DNA from: Galeruca laticollis
Taxonomy: Eukaryota > Arthropoda > Insecta > Coleoptera > Chrysomelidae
NCBI GenBank assembly: GCA_963921935.1
Contig: OY998181.1
Coordinates: 124,020,957 to 124,084,956, forward strand
Direction: 5' to 3'
Length of the DNA: 64,000 nt
Shown piece by piece: positions 31,680 to 44,723 of this stretch (positions within the stretch are counted from its first letter, which is position 1; each line of letters opens with the position of its first letter). The notes beneath the pieces were generated by a model. That model was not told where the DNA came from. It saw only the letters and a program-made list of their open reading frames with translations, and ran no database searches. Made by a program: the position numbers and the translations under genes.

Positions 31680-32950
31680 GTGATGGATTTGATGGAAAGG
31701 GCTAGGAAGGGCAGCTGTACGAACAAGAAATTGGCCCTACTCGTGTTTTTCGACGTCGGCAACGCGTTCAAAAGCGTAGGTAAACGGGCGGTGTTGAATG
31801 CGTTGCTGAGGCATGGGGTAGGAGAGGGGTTGGTTGGTTCTAGAGGGAGGAAGTATCAGATGGAGGCTGGAGTGCCCCAGCGCTCGGTTCTGGGACCGAC
31901 GCTCTGGAAGTGTTTGTTTGATGAGGTTCGTGGGATAGTATGTGTAGAGGAGAGTGAGATTACGATGTATGGTATGTACGGGAAAGGGAGAGGTGGAGAC
32001 ATAAAGAAAGGCGGAGAGGATGTGTAGGAAGATTATGGAGAAGATTGAGCACTGCGGACTGGAAGTATCGGAAGAACAGACGGTGGGGCTGCTAGTGAAG
32101 GGACGGAACAAGTCGGGAAGTGGGGGTGATTGTGAAGGGTAGGAGAATTCGTATGGAGGACTCTGTGATATACCTAGAGGTGTGACTAGATAGCCAACTA
32201 TCCTTCAACACACATATGGTAAAGGCGGCCATAGAAGGCGACAGTAAAGGCAGCATGGCTGGGGAGATTGATGTGTAATCTGAAAGGGCGGGAAGAGTGA
32301 AGAAGGCGGGATATTGGTAGGGCTGTAGAGCAGAATATGATGTACGGTGCGGAAGTGTGGGGTGAAAGAGCGGGGGTGAATGCAAGGGTTAGGCCACTCC
32401 TGCGGGTGCAGAGAGGGATACATCTGAGGGTGATGCAGAGGTATAGGATAGTGTGTAGACTGGGAGAAGCGGTGCTGTCAAGGTCCTACCCATTGGACGT
32501 GATGCGACCAGAGAAGAAGTACAGGAATGAATGGAGGAGGAAATGGAGAGAAGGTGAGAGGAGTATGAGGGCGCGCTAAACAAGCGATTGGGAGTAGGAG
32601 AGATTGGATACACCGAAAGTTCGGGGAGTTGAACTACTTCTTGAGACAGGTGCTTACTGGACATGTGTCGAGAGTAGGGTACCTTCATAAAATTGGGAAA
32701 ATAGAGCCTGGAGTGAGCGATAGAAGTGAATGATGATGGGGGGCATGTGTTTAGATGCTGGAAGAGCGAGGAAATGTTGGAGAAGTTGGAGAAAAACTGA
32801 GGGAGGCGGTGTATTGGGAGAACATGGTGGAGATAATGCTGAGGGGAGGAGGAATGGATGGTGGTAAGTAGCGTAGTGGAGAGCATGATTAGGAGAAGGG
32901 AAGGGCATGATATGGCACGATAGGTAGGAGTGATAGAAGGGAGAAGATGA
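31680..32950 (+). pseudogene. R1-type non-LTR reverse transcriptase, C-terminal half (broken)
   Basis: From 31683 the frame reads LMERARKGSCTNKKLALLVFFDVGNAF, then GVPQRSVLGPTLWKCLFDEV (Gln-Gly changed to Gln-Arg), with YADD lost to MYGM. After frameshifts come MYGAEVWG (about 32340), LRVMQRYRIVCRLGEAVLSRSYPLDV, and a C-terminal region with FLRQVLTGHVSRVGYLHKIG (about 32638). These are typical of R1-clade elements of arthropods. The segment is markedly G-rich on the plus strand and GC-richer than its surroundings, unlike the AT-rich codon use of the other elements. Minus-strand frames over it (32389-32886 and others) are Pro/Ser-rich shadows. Confidence 0.7.
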
Positions 32951-34520
32951 CGGAGTGATCAGGGATTGTGTGAGAGATTACCAAAAACGAAAATCGGCAA
33001 CTAACTGACATACTTAAAATTCAATAACAAATAAAGATTCAATTTTACTTATTTCACACGTTTATGATATCCTGTTAAGCGACAACGTGTTAGAAAGAAA
33101 CAAGTATGAATTCAGTGTATCATCTATTCTTTTCTTTAGATTATTAAAGTTAAAATACGAATACTAGAATATGATACTTCTTTCGCATGTTATGTTAAAG
33201 AAAAGAGTGACACACTGAATTTATACTTGTTACTTTCTAACACATTGTCGCTTATGGACCGTGTTAACTTGTATACGACCAAAGCATATTTCTCGTACTG
33301 CGTATACCCTTTATATTATATAAGTATATATGCAATGTTGCCAATTTTTCCATAAAATGGGTAACTCATTCGCCGAATTATCGCCGAATGTACATAATTT
33401 TTATAACAAGAGGGAAATATCGGTATCCATTATGATCACTGAAGATTACACCAAACTGTAAACCAGTCGAAAATTCATTTCTTTGGTTCACGAGAGTTTG
33501 ATTATTATAGTTTTAACCAATTGTTTACTATGTTCGCACTCGAAGTAAAAAATGGAAAATTGACTAATATTCCACCTTGCACAATACCCGCATGAATTTT
33601 ATTAATTGTTTTTATTGGATAATATGAGTTTCATGAACTTTAATGAGGCAGATTTTTTAAAGCGACATATCTTCGCTGAGTACCTTATCCACTGTTTTTA
33701 ACATATTTTGCAAGTATAATTTCGACATTTACATAAAAATCTCCTTCCTAACGCAATTAGTGCACTTAATTCATTCCGTTTTTCCCATTTGTCTGGATTA
33801 GCGGTAACTGATCGTTATACGAAGCTGAAACGAGGAACCAGAGCCGCTACCCTTTAACGATGAACATAGATTAGGATGCCAACTCTACATGATACACGAA
33901 ATTTTTGAACGAACACGTAAAAATGGCTGACAGATAAAAAAGTTTAATCCTTTTTGATGCCACGAGTGTTTGTCCTCTGAAAGCAAAATGATAAGGCAGG
34001 AACAAAGGCAGTGGACAATTTTCTAATTCGTTTGTTCAAAATTTAACACAACAATTCCATTGTGATTCGGAAAAGTTTGATGATATTTGTTTGTTTATAA
34101 AAGTTTTATTTCGTTGTTTCACGCATAATTTACATTAGGTGCGTTATAATACCTATACAGGAATTATTATGTACAATGTTTGAAATGATTTTAGGGTTGA
34201 AACATGTGCAATTAAAAAAAATATGACATTGAATATTTTTGGTAATACGTGATTTTATATATTATTCTATTCGTTGCCTTTATCTTTTCTGGTACATTTC
34301 TAAAAATGTTACACTTGATTGGATATTGCATTTTTCATTCTAATTTATTTCCACATACCTGACTTTTTCTGTTCCAATCAGAATTTAAAATTTTATTTGT
34401 CATTAGGACTAAACCATATTCTCTCTCATTTCCTTAATCGAATAGTGCATTCTTATTCTAGTTTATTTTCATATGACTGGCATATTATTATTCATGTTAC
34501 TGAAAATATTCGTCTCTATA
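32951..34520. other. No gene seen; contains one ~179-bp palindrome
   Basis: No coding frame is supported. Apart from the inverted repeat at 33076-33254 the stretch is AT-rich and unremarkable up to the TTAA that starts the piggyBac element. Confidence 0.4.
33076..33254. mobile_element. Small palindromic MITE-like element (~179 bp)
   Basis: The left arm starts TAAGCGACAACGTGTTAGAAAG and is mirrored by the right arm ending CTTTCTAACACATTGTCGCTTA. Arms are about 65 bp and ~90% complementary, including GTATGAATTCAGTGTATCA against its partner. The centre is about 45 bp of AT-rich DNA. No target duplication is obvious. Confidence 0.6.
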
Positions 34521-36578
34521 TTAACCCGCAAACCTAAACAACATCAAAAATTAAAATAATACGTCATTCATTGTTAGAATGGTTGCACATTAAACAGGTA
34601 CATTCGGCATATGCAGTGTGCTCTTTACATAAATGGTTCTTACACATATGGCATCTATGTTGTGTAAATCTGTTTTTTCTAAGCGTACAGAAACCGAACC
34701 GTAGCTTTTGCTGGGAGGCTATTGGTGCCTGGACTGGGTTGACGTGGGTTCCCGAAATATTGCAAAATTTCTGCCGGAGTGGAAAAGATAATTATGTGAT
34801 AGAAGCTCGACTGGCCATGTGGGGTTTGATGAGAGCTTTGGCCAATGACGTTATGAAGTGACGCCTCGGTATCAACGTTCCAGTATTACTGTTGTAAATA
34901 ATTTGATAATTTATGGTCGCTATATTTAGGAGGCTGCAAAACACTGTAAAAGGCCAACGATTACTGTAACGTGTAACCGAATACTCTGCTTTCATCTTAT
35001 CAGGAACATTGACTCCACCCTTGGTAATATTATAAAAGTTTATAACCGCAGGTTTGTTCTGGGGATAATCTGCATCTATCTTATCATCACTGTGGAACGT
35101 TGATGATCGGTCTTTGTAGAAGCAGCTCTGGTGGAATTTGCTTTTTATTTTTTCTAATTGTGCCTACAAAAGTTAACCTGTTATTTTCATACAGTTCATT
35201 GACAAGGGGCACAGATGTAAAATAGTTGTCGGCAGTGATATTTCTTCATGTTTTGTCAATGAGACGTATAAGCCTTTTTACTACACTCGCTGCTTCATTT
35301 GATGTCTGATAAGGGTCTTGTGGTTGCTTTCCAGCATATATCTCCATATTATGAGTATAGAATGTTCGCGCATCTGTAAAGGCAAATATCTTTAGTCCAT
35401 ATTTAGCCGGTTTATTATATATAAATTGCCGAAAGCGGCACCGTCCTCTAAACGCCTCCATCATTTCATCAATCGTCATGTACTGAGCTGGACTGTAACT
35501 GCGTATGCAACTGTAGACAAAATGTTTCGAATTGGAGCTAAGTTGTCCAGTTCCATTCATTGTGATCTGCTATATTTGTCATCAAATCTAATTCCTCGAA
35601 TTAGGATATGAAATCGCTTTTCTGACATAGTCGCTTGGAAATAATCTGGTGCCGTTCCGTCTGTATCCCACAATACGCTCGTATTGAGATGTTGTGCCTT
35701 TTTTACTCCTGCCAAATATTGAAGGCCTATAAAGGCCATTACTTCTTCTAAATTTGTTGGTAGACAATCACGTGGACGCCCGTGACCTACTCGAATTTCA
35801 TCTAGCTTCTGATTTGTGAATGTAAGAATGTCTTGAAGAACATTTTCTCAGGGAAAAAGATGTTCCAGCAATCAATAATTTCAGATTTATTTCTTGCTTC
35901 TCCCAACACCTTAGGAAGTTTTGTTACTATATTTTGGCGTCTTTTTTTCGTTGGCCGCATTTGTGATAAATGTTTTAACCAAGGAGTTCCATCTTTTCCA
36001 ATAAATTTGGGTGAATATTGAGTGGGAGGCTGTAGAGTGGAAGACTGTAGAAGATGGTCCTGGTCCTCATCTTCGCAAGACTGTTCCGTATCTGTATCAT
36101 GTGTACTGTGCTCAGAGACGTTATCGCCTAAATCAGAGTCAACCTCGCAATTACAAGGAATTTCCTCATACCACTGTAGCCATTTCTTCTCCGTTTTTGG
36201 TGAAGCCATATTTGTAAAGACAAATTTGGAAAATTCAAAGTAAATTTACAGCAACCGAATAAAATATATACAAAAGATATCACCGAACATATATTTTGTT
36301 CAAAAACTAAAAAGTCATGCAAAAGGTCGCACCATTAGAACTTTTTTAATATTTCCAGAAATTTGCGAAGACGTTGTCGGTCGCGCGCTAGGTTTAAACT
36401 AACAATAATAAAATCCAGAAGTTGCTGAGGTATCCACTATGCGTAAATAGTCAGTAATGATGTGTTGGCACCTCTATGAGGTGGATCTGTGGAAGATTTA
36501 TCAAATTTTACAGAAAAAGTCTTCAGACAATAAAATATTGTTAGATTTTTTCTAACGCCGCGACCGATGTAGGGTTAA
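34521..36578 (-). mobile_element. piggyBac-type element bounded by TTAA
   Basis: TTAA at 34521-34524 is followed by CCC, and GGG precedes TTAA at 36575-36578: the layout expected for piggyBac insertions (TTAA target duplication, CCC...GGG ends). The terminal repeats match only over the first bases (CCCGCAAACC against CCCTACATCGG), so the ends are diverged. The ~2.05-kb interior is filled by one minus-strand transposase pseudogene. Confidence 0.75.
34564..36209 (-). pseudogene. piggyBac transposase (DDE_Tnp_1_7 type), broken
   Basis: It starts MASPKTEKKWLQW at 36209 with an acidic N-terminus. MAFIGLQYLAGVKKA and FDDKYSRSQ follow after a frameshift near 35800. The core shows the first catalytic Asp (MTIDEMMEAFRGR, about 35480), the second (ITADNYFTSVPLVNELY, about 35240) and a region GGVNVPDKM near 35010, where the family has GGVD: the third catalytic Asp reads Asn. 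The C-terminus has a Cys-rich zinc-binding tail (CHMCKNHLCKEHT ... CLMC). Full length is represented, with several frameshifts and stops. The Asp-to-Asn change is an independent reason to think it inactive. Confidence 0.8.
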
Positions 36579-37712
36579 GAATTAGAATTAGAATAAAATA
36601 GGAATTTCTATTTATGATTAAAAATTTGACTAACTAAAATACTTATTTCCAGCTGGTAGTACTAGATTTTTAATAATGGACTTTTAAGTTCTCACTAGCA
36701 AATGTGAATATGAAAATATAGTAATATATTATACAAGACGATTAAAAATTCTCGATTATACGAGACGTGTTGCCTGGAAACACCACGAGTCCGAAGGTCG
36801 AGTGGTATTTCCAACTCGTCGAGCATGTCGAGAATTTTCAATTCTCGAGTTGTAGGATACAGGTAAACTATATCATTAATAAAAATTAAATTAAAAAGTA
36901 AACAGGAAATTTGTTGAACAAACGTAATTATTAGTAATATTAAATGTACAATTATTGCGGTGGTATTTAGAGCAGATGAAGAAGGCGAGGGTCCTTCACA
37001 ATTTTCCTCATTTCTTAAGGTGAATATGATATTTCCGTGATGTTTTTCATGTACTTGAAGGTATGGTTGGATCGAATTTGCCTAGATATGACCAGTAATT
37101 TAAATTATTTCACATTCTACGCTCTATAAAATTAATTCAAACTGATATTGACAGTTCTGACTACATAGAACAAAATAACCAAACGCATCTAAAGTGAATA
37201 TACGAATATACCACGATTCGTATATTCGTTCACCGCTGGAATACGTGGTAATTAAGGAAAATATGGCATTCTTATTGGTTTATAACAATGAATGATATAT
37301 TCAGAGGTAATATCCCGAGACTATGACAAATAGCCGACTATTATTTTCGTCATAAGTCAGTCGAGAGTACCTTGTATTTCGAGACAATTTGATGAGACCA
37401 TATATCGTCACAAGTAGGTAACTTGAAATTTTTCGATTTTGAGTTATCCAGTTTAAAATCCTCTACTTAAGTTGCTCTACTGTATGCTATAACTAGGCAA
37501 CTCTCTACTGGCTCTTTTGTGCCGCACTTGGTCAACGCATCAAGTAGGTATGTGTCTCAGTAGGCTGTCACTTATTGCTACAACTATATAACTTGACTTG
37601 TCTAGTTGTGCACGTGAAAATTTCTAAATGAAAGGAGTTATCTATTTGTTCCACTCATTTATTGTCAAGGCATGAACTTACTAATACGTAGTGTTTATGA
37701 GTGATAATAATT
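36579..37712. other. No gene seen; hairpin at about 36735-36852
   Basis: A stretch near 36735-36852 (GATTAAAAATTCTCGATTATACGAG ... CTCGTCGAGCATGTCGAGAATTTTCAATTCTCGAG) forms an imperfect foldback and may be a MITE stub. Another small inverted repeat with 12-bp arms (GAATATACGAAT/ATTCGTATATTC) lies near 37198-37235. Nothing else is recognisable. Confidence 0.4.
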
Positions 37713-39825
37713 ATGGGTTCAAGAGGAAAAAAATTGATTGAAGCTGCTCTTCGAAATGTGGAATTTCAAGCAGGTATGTATCGAAAACAATTGTACATTA
37801 TCTTAACATAGACATAATCTACGTAAATTTTAAGGTTATGATTGCAAATTGGGTTTTCTCTTTCTGTAATCATCGTTTGATGAAAGAGGGATTGCGGATT
37901 GTGTTCTTCATCCTTGAAAAGACGTGATGAATAAGCAAATAAAAATTTATTGCAGATTTTAATCATGTCCTGAGGAGCCGCCCTCTGAAAATAACCCAGT
38001 GCCTTCCACATCAAATGCGGCTGTTGGCATTGACAATTCTAATGTAGAATCAGAAGCGGAACTTTTCTCTCCAGATCTGTCTGAATATCACCCGTCATAA
38101 CATGACATGAATTAGAAGGCATGGAGGAGACCCCTACACAAGCGGAAGATCCTAGAAAGTGATTAAGACGTCCAGAAAAATGGAGAACAAATGTTGCAAA
38201 AAAAAGGCGGCAGTGTGGAGAAAGCTACGTTTCGTCTAGAGGAAACCATGTACCTGGTGTTGTTATGAGAGATCCATGTGGAGATAATTGAAGACAGCGG
38301 TGTAATCAGAAATTTTTATTGGAAGAAAGACTCGAGATTTTTCGAAGGTATTATGAATTAGAGACTTATGAAAGAAAACTCGATTTTATTCAGTGCAACA
38401 CAGATAATATTGTAGAGAAAAGTACCACAACAACTGATTCAAAAAGACATTTTACTGTGGTTTTTTATTTATCACGAAATAATGAAAGAATTAAAGTTTG
38501 TAAGATCATGTTTTTGAATACAATTGGAATTCGCAAATGTGAGAACGCAAAGAGAACGGCGGAAAATACAAGTAAAAAAGACAAGAGGCCAGCATGTGAA
38601 AAAAACTACTTCAGATGAACTCTTGAACGGGGTGAGAAACCACATTGAAAGCTTCGCGGTTGTTGATTCGCATTATTGCCGCTCGGGAACTAAAAGAAAA
38701 TATTTAGATCCATCGCTCAACATCACAATAATGTATTCTATGTACAACTCGATATGCGCCGAAAATAACCAAGAAAGCGCTAAGATAGCTACGTATTGAA
38801 AGATTTTCACAATCTAGGTTTCCACATCCCAAAGAAGGACCAATGTCGCATATGCATGGTGTACAATACTCCTGGGAATGACAACAATGAAGGTAAAGAC
38901 AATTATGACACCCATCTTTTAGCAAAAGACAGGGCTCGAGCTAAGAAAATAAAGGACAAACAGCAAGCAGACGGGACCTTTTTGCGCTGTAATTTTGATC
39001 TTCAGCAAGTTCTGTTGGCTCCAACCGATCCAACCAACAATGCTCTATTCTATAAGCAACGGTTTAAATTTTTTAATTTTACTGTATACAACGTTACCAC
39101 AAAACGAGGGGACTGTTTCATGTGGACCGAGATACAAGGAAAGAGAGGCAGTTGTGAGATTGCTAGCTGTCTATATCAATATTTTTAACCTCTTCCTCCA
39201 TCGGTGAAGCTCATTTCCTGTTTTAGTGACGGATGTGGTGGACATTGATCTAAAATTTCTAGTTGTGAGCCATAGTGAAATGGACTGTGATTCAATGCAT
39301 TCGGCCCTAACTACTGAACAAAAAAGAGGCGGAAGAGTGAACTGGCTTGCCGATTGGACAACCATTGCCCGCAGTGCCAGACGAAAGGGTGTCAAGCCGT
39401 ACATTGTGCATGAGATTACCCATAAAGACATAATAGATTGGAAATATCACCTTGAGCAGCACATGGTTATGAGAAAATAGGATGAAAATCGTAAACCAGT
39501 CGGCTGGCAGAAGATAAGCTGGTTGAATTTTACGAAAACCAGACCATTTATCATCCGCTTCAAAGAAAATTACGATGAAGAGTTTAGAACTCTTGACTGC
39601 AAGAAAAGGACGAGGAATAGTAATACAACACTGTCACATACAATGAAACCGTTATCCAACACCGTTATACCGATTCCAAAAGAAAAATATGATAATTTGA
39701 ATTCCTTATTTTTGTCAACCCCTCCAGCGCTGGGACAAGAATACCGACCGTTTTACCAAAATTTGCCGTACCAAGGACAACAGGAGTCGTCAGGAAGTAG
39801 TGACATGGATTCTGAAAATGAATAG
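37713..39825 (+). pseudogene. Broken TE-like gene of a conserved animal family (possibly DUF7869 type)
   Basis: The ATG at 37713 starts MGSRGKKLIEAALRNVEFQAG, followed by a good splice donor (GTATGT at 37774) and an acceptor (TTATTGCAG ending 37955). After that come, with frameshifts, an acidic Ser-rich linker, EKWRTNVAKKRRQCGESYVSSRG, LEERLEIFRRYYELETYERKLDFI, RTQRERRKIQVKKTRGQHVKK, VVDSHYCRSGTKRKYLDPSL, LGFHIPKKDQCRICMVYNT, FYKQRFKFFNFTVYNV, FMWTEIQGKRGSCEIASCL and FSDGCGG. A deletion follows, then FLVVSHSEMDCDSMHSAL. Proteins with this motif order are abundant and multicopy in insects and cnidarians and look transposon-derived. The DUF7869 name is from memory and tentative. Stops and the deletion show it is non-functional. 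Confidence 0.55.
37774..37955 (+). other. Probable spliceosomal intron (182 bp) in the broken TE-like gene
   Basis: The donor CAG|GTATGT and acceptor TTTATTGCAG|ATT flank 182 bp of AT-rich DNA with stops in all frames. Joining the exons gives a plausible acidic chain. Its presence argues that this copy arose by DNA duplication and not as a processed retrocopy. Confidence 0.5.
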
Positions 39826-39839
39826 TGTATTCATTGTTT

Positions 39840-40848
39840 ATTATATAAATTTTGATAACAATAAAAGCGCCTTAAGGTGGCTTCTGATACTATTTCTTCT
39901 CAAATGCAAATGTGGTTAACTCCGTTTAAACCGATTGCCATGTTGATGTAACAAGTAGATATCTCGTTTTTTTCGAAAAATTTACATTATGGCAACTTTT
40001 TTATGAATACGTCTCAAAATATACATCACTTGTGATAAAGTTAGCAAGACACACTAAAATTTGAATAAATAGTTTATTGGCTATAAAACTTTAATTTTTT
40101 ATACACATTTTCAAAGCAGTTTATTCCAAAACACAGGTTTTTAAGTTACCTAGTTGTAGTACTAAGGTGACGATATGAACATTAATAATCTGAATAACTT
40201 CCGAGAGCTTTTAGTCTCGAAACACAAGTTGCTCGAGAAAAATTAAAGAAAATAATAGTCTCTATTTGTTATAGTCGAGTGATATTCAGGAAGGTTATTT
40301 TATGAACACTGCAAAATCATTTACTAAGGTTCCGGTCATACTTGTCATTTTCGTTAAAGTGAAAGCAAGCCAAATAATCATAAACGTTTATGATATTTGC
40401 ACCAGCACTGTAGATAAGTCCTGTTGGTATCGCATTTTCTATATTTCCTTGTATGACCTGTGCTGCTGAAGTTGAAGCCTGTATTTATTCTAACTGTCGC
40501 ATCTTATTCATAATTTTGCATTATTGTAACACGTTATTTTAATTAGTTCCTGTTCTTGCACGCAATCTTTTACTAGTTGCGATACGGCTGTAGAGCGACT
40601 TGAATGATTTTTCTTTTCTTTACGTCCAAACCAATACGTTTTGCACCAGTTTACATCCATTTCGAATATTCATTTTTTCCGATAGGACAATTTTTGTACC
40701 ACTCAGATTCCTGTTTTTTCCCAGTACGGATTTGTAGTCAAGAAAAAACGGTCGGTGGTTATGTTTGCAGCTCGATGGCGAAGAAGTTACAGAAAATAGG
40801 TACAGAACAACGATTTATATTTTGAATGTTAGCTGTGAACCATTTACT
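39840..40848. other. No gene seen; AT-rich DNA
   Basis: Nothing recognisable between the broken TE-like gene and the solo LTR; the 73-codon frame at 40604-40825 carries no motif. Confidence 0.4.
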
Positions 40849-40852
40849 ATCT

Positions 40853-42639
40853 TGTAGCATGATAAATATACAATGCTTTTTTTGTATTATATTATGAGTA
40901 ACTCACGGAGGTACGTTAATTCAATTCAGCCACCCACTGAGTATGCAACTTTATACGCATTTCTGGATAGTTGGTTGCATAACGGAATTAACTATGGGTT
41001 TTAAAATTATTTAAGCATATCCTGGAATAACGGGATGTAAATAATTAAATGGGTGTTTAGAGTAATACTTTTATTAATATTCTTCATGTGATTTAACCAA
41101 TCCATGAGTATTTTATTATTTAATGTGGGGATTTTATTTGACTGCCATTGGTAACACTGTTTGCTGATGTCAATTGTAAAGTAAAGGGAAGCTGTTGAAA
41201 GCACTTGTCTGATACTTGTCGAACGATTAAGTTGGGGTATCGATGAGGACAAGTCGTAAGTATATAAAATGGCCGGTGGCACATGGTTTGATCCATATAT
41301 TTTGGGAACTATAGTGGTGAAAAACCCTTGGTAACAAGGTAAGCTTTCATCTTGTATATATTTTCACGGCTATAACCCCCAATTTCTTTTTAGGGTTTTT
41401 TTCTATACTGCATAGTTTATACAAGCAGTTTTAACAAGCAGTTTTTACAATATTTTTTTGCCAATTGATGGTTTGATAGTTTTTATGGGTGATGGTTATC
41501 AATGATAGGATGATCAAGAACAGATTTTAAGAAGCTTCAATTTCGGATGATTCTTGTATGGTATATATTCTCGTAGGGATAGCTGACAGACCAAAGTTCT
41601 CCGTCCAGGGTTGTTGAGATGTTTCGTACATCGGATTACGATTAACGTTATAGAGCGACAAGAGCTTCTAACGGCGTTTCCAGTTCAAAGGACGAAGCTG
41701 GACTTATGTTTGTTGGTGACGACTGCCAAATAATTTCATCGATTATTAACCGCATGGCTGAATCTTGTTCCATAAGTCAAATGTTGCTTGTCAATTAGCC
41801 AATTGACGTCTAATAGTTTGGACACTAACCGCAAGTAACATTTAAATTTTTATTTGTTTTTATCTGAACTTTGAGCACATTATTCATTTTATAACTTCAT
41901 TTTTTAACGTGGAATCATGCATTAACTTTTATATTCTACTGTTTAGTAATTTCACATCTTATTAAGACGTCTATCAAATTCACAATTTTAACATTACATT
42001 CTTTCAATTCTTTAGAGTTGAAATATCGACTTTGTTATTGTATATCGCACTGAAATTACATTTCAGTTTAATCTTAATATATTAGAGATACTTTTGACCT
42101 ACTTGTATGTATATGGTTAAATATTACTGTTATAAAGCGGTAACTGGTATACCATTTACGGGTTGCTAAAGTTTTAGTGTATTGTATATTTTGATCTCAG
42201 TTAGTTGATAACATTAGAAATTGTTAAACATTTTAAATTAACTAATCATTGATAACTGATTATCATTTCATAAATAGAGTTGATCACCTCATATTTTTGA
42301 GACAGGTTATTACAACATATGTTCAAGGTACCATCCATTTAATTAAACTGTTTCATTGGCAACAAAGTGTTTTATTTGAGTCACAAACGTAAAAGCAAAA
42401 CGACATAAATAACATATTTGAAAAGTTACAATAGCTAATTTTTTGTTCATTATTGGTTTCTTGGTTAATCAGTAAATTTCTTGAATGTCCTACTAATCAA
42501 GTGGCGCCTTAAAAAAATAATAAAGGACAAGCTTTCAAATATTCCTCACTAACTCATGACCTTATGCTCTCCGGCGAAAAGCGAACCTTTGGCAATGTAA
42601 CCTCACTTCTTGGAGTAACAACAACAAGGTAAGGTTACA
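40853..42639 (-). mobile_element. Solo LTR, copy 1 (1787 bp)
   Basis: Read on the minus strand it begins TGTAACCTTACCTTGTTG and ends ATCATGCTACA (TG...CA) and is flanked by ATCT on both sides (40849-40852 and 40640+2000, i.e. 42640-42643): a 4-bp target duplication as for Ty3/Gypsy. The same ~1.7-kb sequence occurs at 61013-62733 with a different flanking 4-mer. No internal protein-coding region is attached, so it is a solo LTR, presumably left by LTR-LTR recombination. The strand is arbitrary, since both readings start TG and end CA. Confidence 0.75.
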
Positions 42640-42643
42640 ATCT

Positions 42644-44652
42644 AAGCACTTTTAGTTTCCACCTTGCCAAATTTTTGTGAATATAGGATCATATTCGAAC
42701 CGGCCAGAATAAGTTCTGTCGTTATTCGTTTCCCTCTTAAAGTAATCAATTTTGCAATAGATACCTTCTCCTCCTCGCCAGGCCAGCTCTACAGATACTA
42801 TTTGAAAAAAAATTCTTCTGAAGGCCACCTGGGGTATTTTCATGATAGCATTCAATTCATCTAATCTAAGTGCTTCTGAACTGTCCTTCCTCTTTTGAGG
42901 ACAACTTTGCAGATTTCGCCTTTTTGCATTACGCGCATGCCTGGCACTTTAGAATTCGATATCTTCAAATGGATTTACCTTTCCACTATATTCAGTGAAG
43001 TATAAATCCTGGAGACTGTTCGCTGTTGAATTTCAGATCAATTTGATTGTATACTCTTTATATTCCTCGCTATTTTCTTTATGCATATTCCATGCCCAAT
43101 CTTTGAGTATTTCGGCTATCACGAAAGTTGGGGTAGTCGCTCAAAATCCTTAATTTTTCTGCCAACAAAAAATCATAAATTCTCTCCAGACAGACTCCTT
43201 ACTCTTTTTAGTATTTTGTAGGATGGATTTGCTTGTATTTTCACTGATTTCCGAAGTGGAACATGAACCAAAACGAGACGTTTTAAATTTCGAGTAAATG
43301 TTACGTCAAGTTTTGACACTTGTCATTGCACTCTTATACAATCGAATTAAATAGTCGCTCATATTTCTTCATTTACCTGAATAGTCGATCATATTACATA
43401 TCAGGTGACTAAATGCATAACTTTTTATTGGTGGAGCCATGTGTGAATGAAATAATCAAAGAATTACTACGAAATGATCTTGTAAATAGCCGCTAGAAGT
43501 GAAGTAGTAACTAAAAATCGTCGCTAAAATTTCTCTCGCGAATCAATTCTAACCAAAAATTCAACAAAATCTATCTAAAAACCACCGAATTCTCCTGATA
43601 TGGCTCCTGGGAACTTTTGTCTCTTTCTTTCCAAATTACCACTTCCAGGCACCTATTTTTAACCAGTAGAGTATATAGAGAATTCACTGCAAGTACTGAA
43701 GTTGATTCCTGAAAATGTTTATATGAATGGATTATGAATTGGTGTAAGTATATCATTTCGGAAGGGGCCTATTTTTAAGACGGTACTATAAATTTGAATA
43801 AATAATACAGGTTTTGCATTTATTGGCCGATTTCCGGTAATTTGCAGTACCGCATAGAAATACTTTTACCTTATTTGTTGTCCTTATTTATACCTTAATT
43901 TGTTATGCACCGTAGTGGTAAATAGATCAACATCCATTATGAGTACATACAAAAATTTCACATATATTTATGCCACGAATCATTATTTATTTAACAATAG
44001 TATGGTATGGAAAAATATTATGGAAATGACTTATTTCCGGAGACGCACTTATAAGTTAGAAATCTCATTACAATTTCATTGCAGGCACACTCAGAGTATG
44101 GGCGTATTTTTTTCTGAAACTACATCCTTGCGTATGCACCCTAAGACAGAATTTCCTTCTTTTTACTATTAGGAAAGATCTATACTTGAAGTCCGTCATT
44201 TCAAGATTGTTCCTTACAATATTAATGATTCTTCGTTCTTTTGTAGTAGTCAGAGAAATATTTATGGGTTATTTGTTAAGGCAGAAACCATTTTTTTTAT
44301 TATTTATAACATTATAGGAGTATATTTTATATAAATCTTATGGTATTATATTGCGACGAATATATGAAAAATTTTATTGGTGGAATTGGTCAAAAATGAA
44401 ATAAATTATATTGGTTTTTGAATCTGATATTTTTTTTAATAACACACAGACACGATACTAAAGAAAAAACAACACATTCGCACTCTCTTTCACACAATTT
44501 ATTTTTTGATATTCAAATTTATTCTGAATTAAATTGAAATTATAATTGAATTCTTGTAATTTTTAAATTTGTCCAAATTTCTTTTCTTCTACCTTTCTTT
44601 TTATTGATTTTAATTATTTTGGATTTGAGATTAAATACTTAGTTATTTATTT

Positions 44653-44655
<3 letters not shown>
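42644..44655. other. No gene seen; AT-rich DNA
   Basis: Short motif-free frames only (for example 43900-44172). No repeat structure is visible by eye before the TA microsatellite. Confidence 0.4.

Positions 44656-44688
<33 letters not shown>
44656..44688. repeat. (TA)n microsatellite, left
   Basis: About 16 TA units directly left of the foldback element; a second TA run lies on its right side at 45215-45254. Confidence 0.9.
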
Positions 44689-44723
44689 CAAAGAAGATGT
44701 AGGAATATCGCGTGATATGTTCA

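Noticed and set aside
32092..32908. Long minus-strand Pro/Ser/His-rich frames
   Set aside because: They are shadows of the G-rich R1-type remnant on the plus strand.
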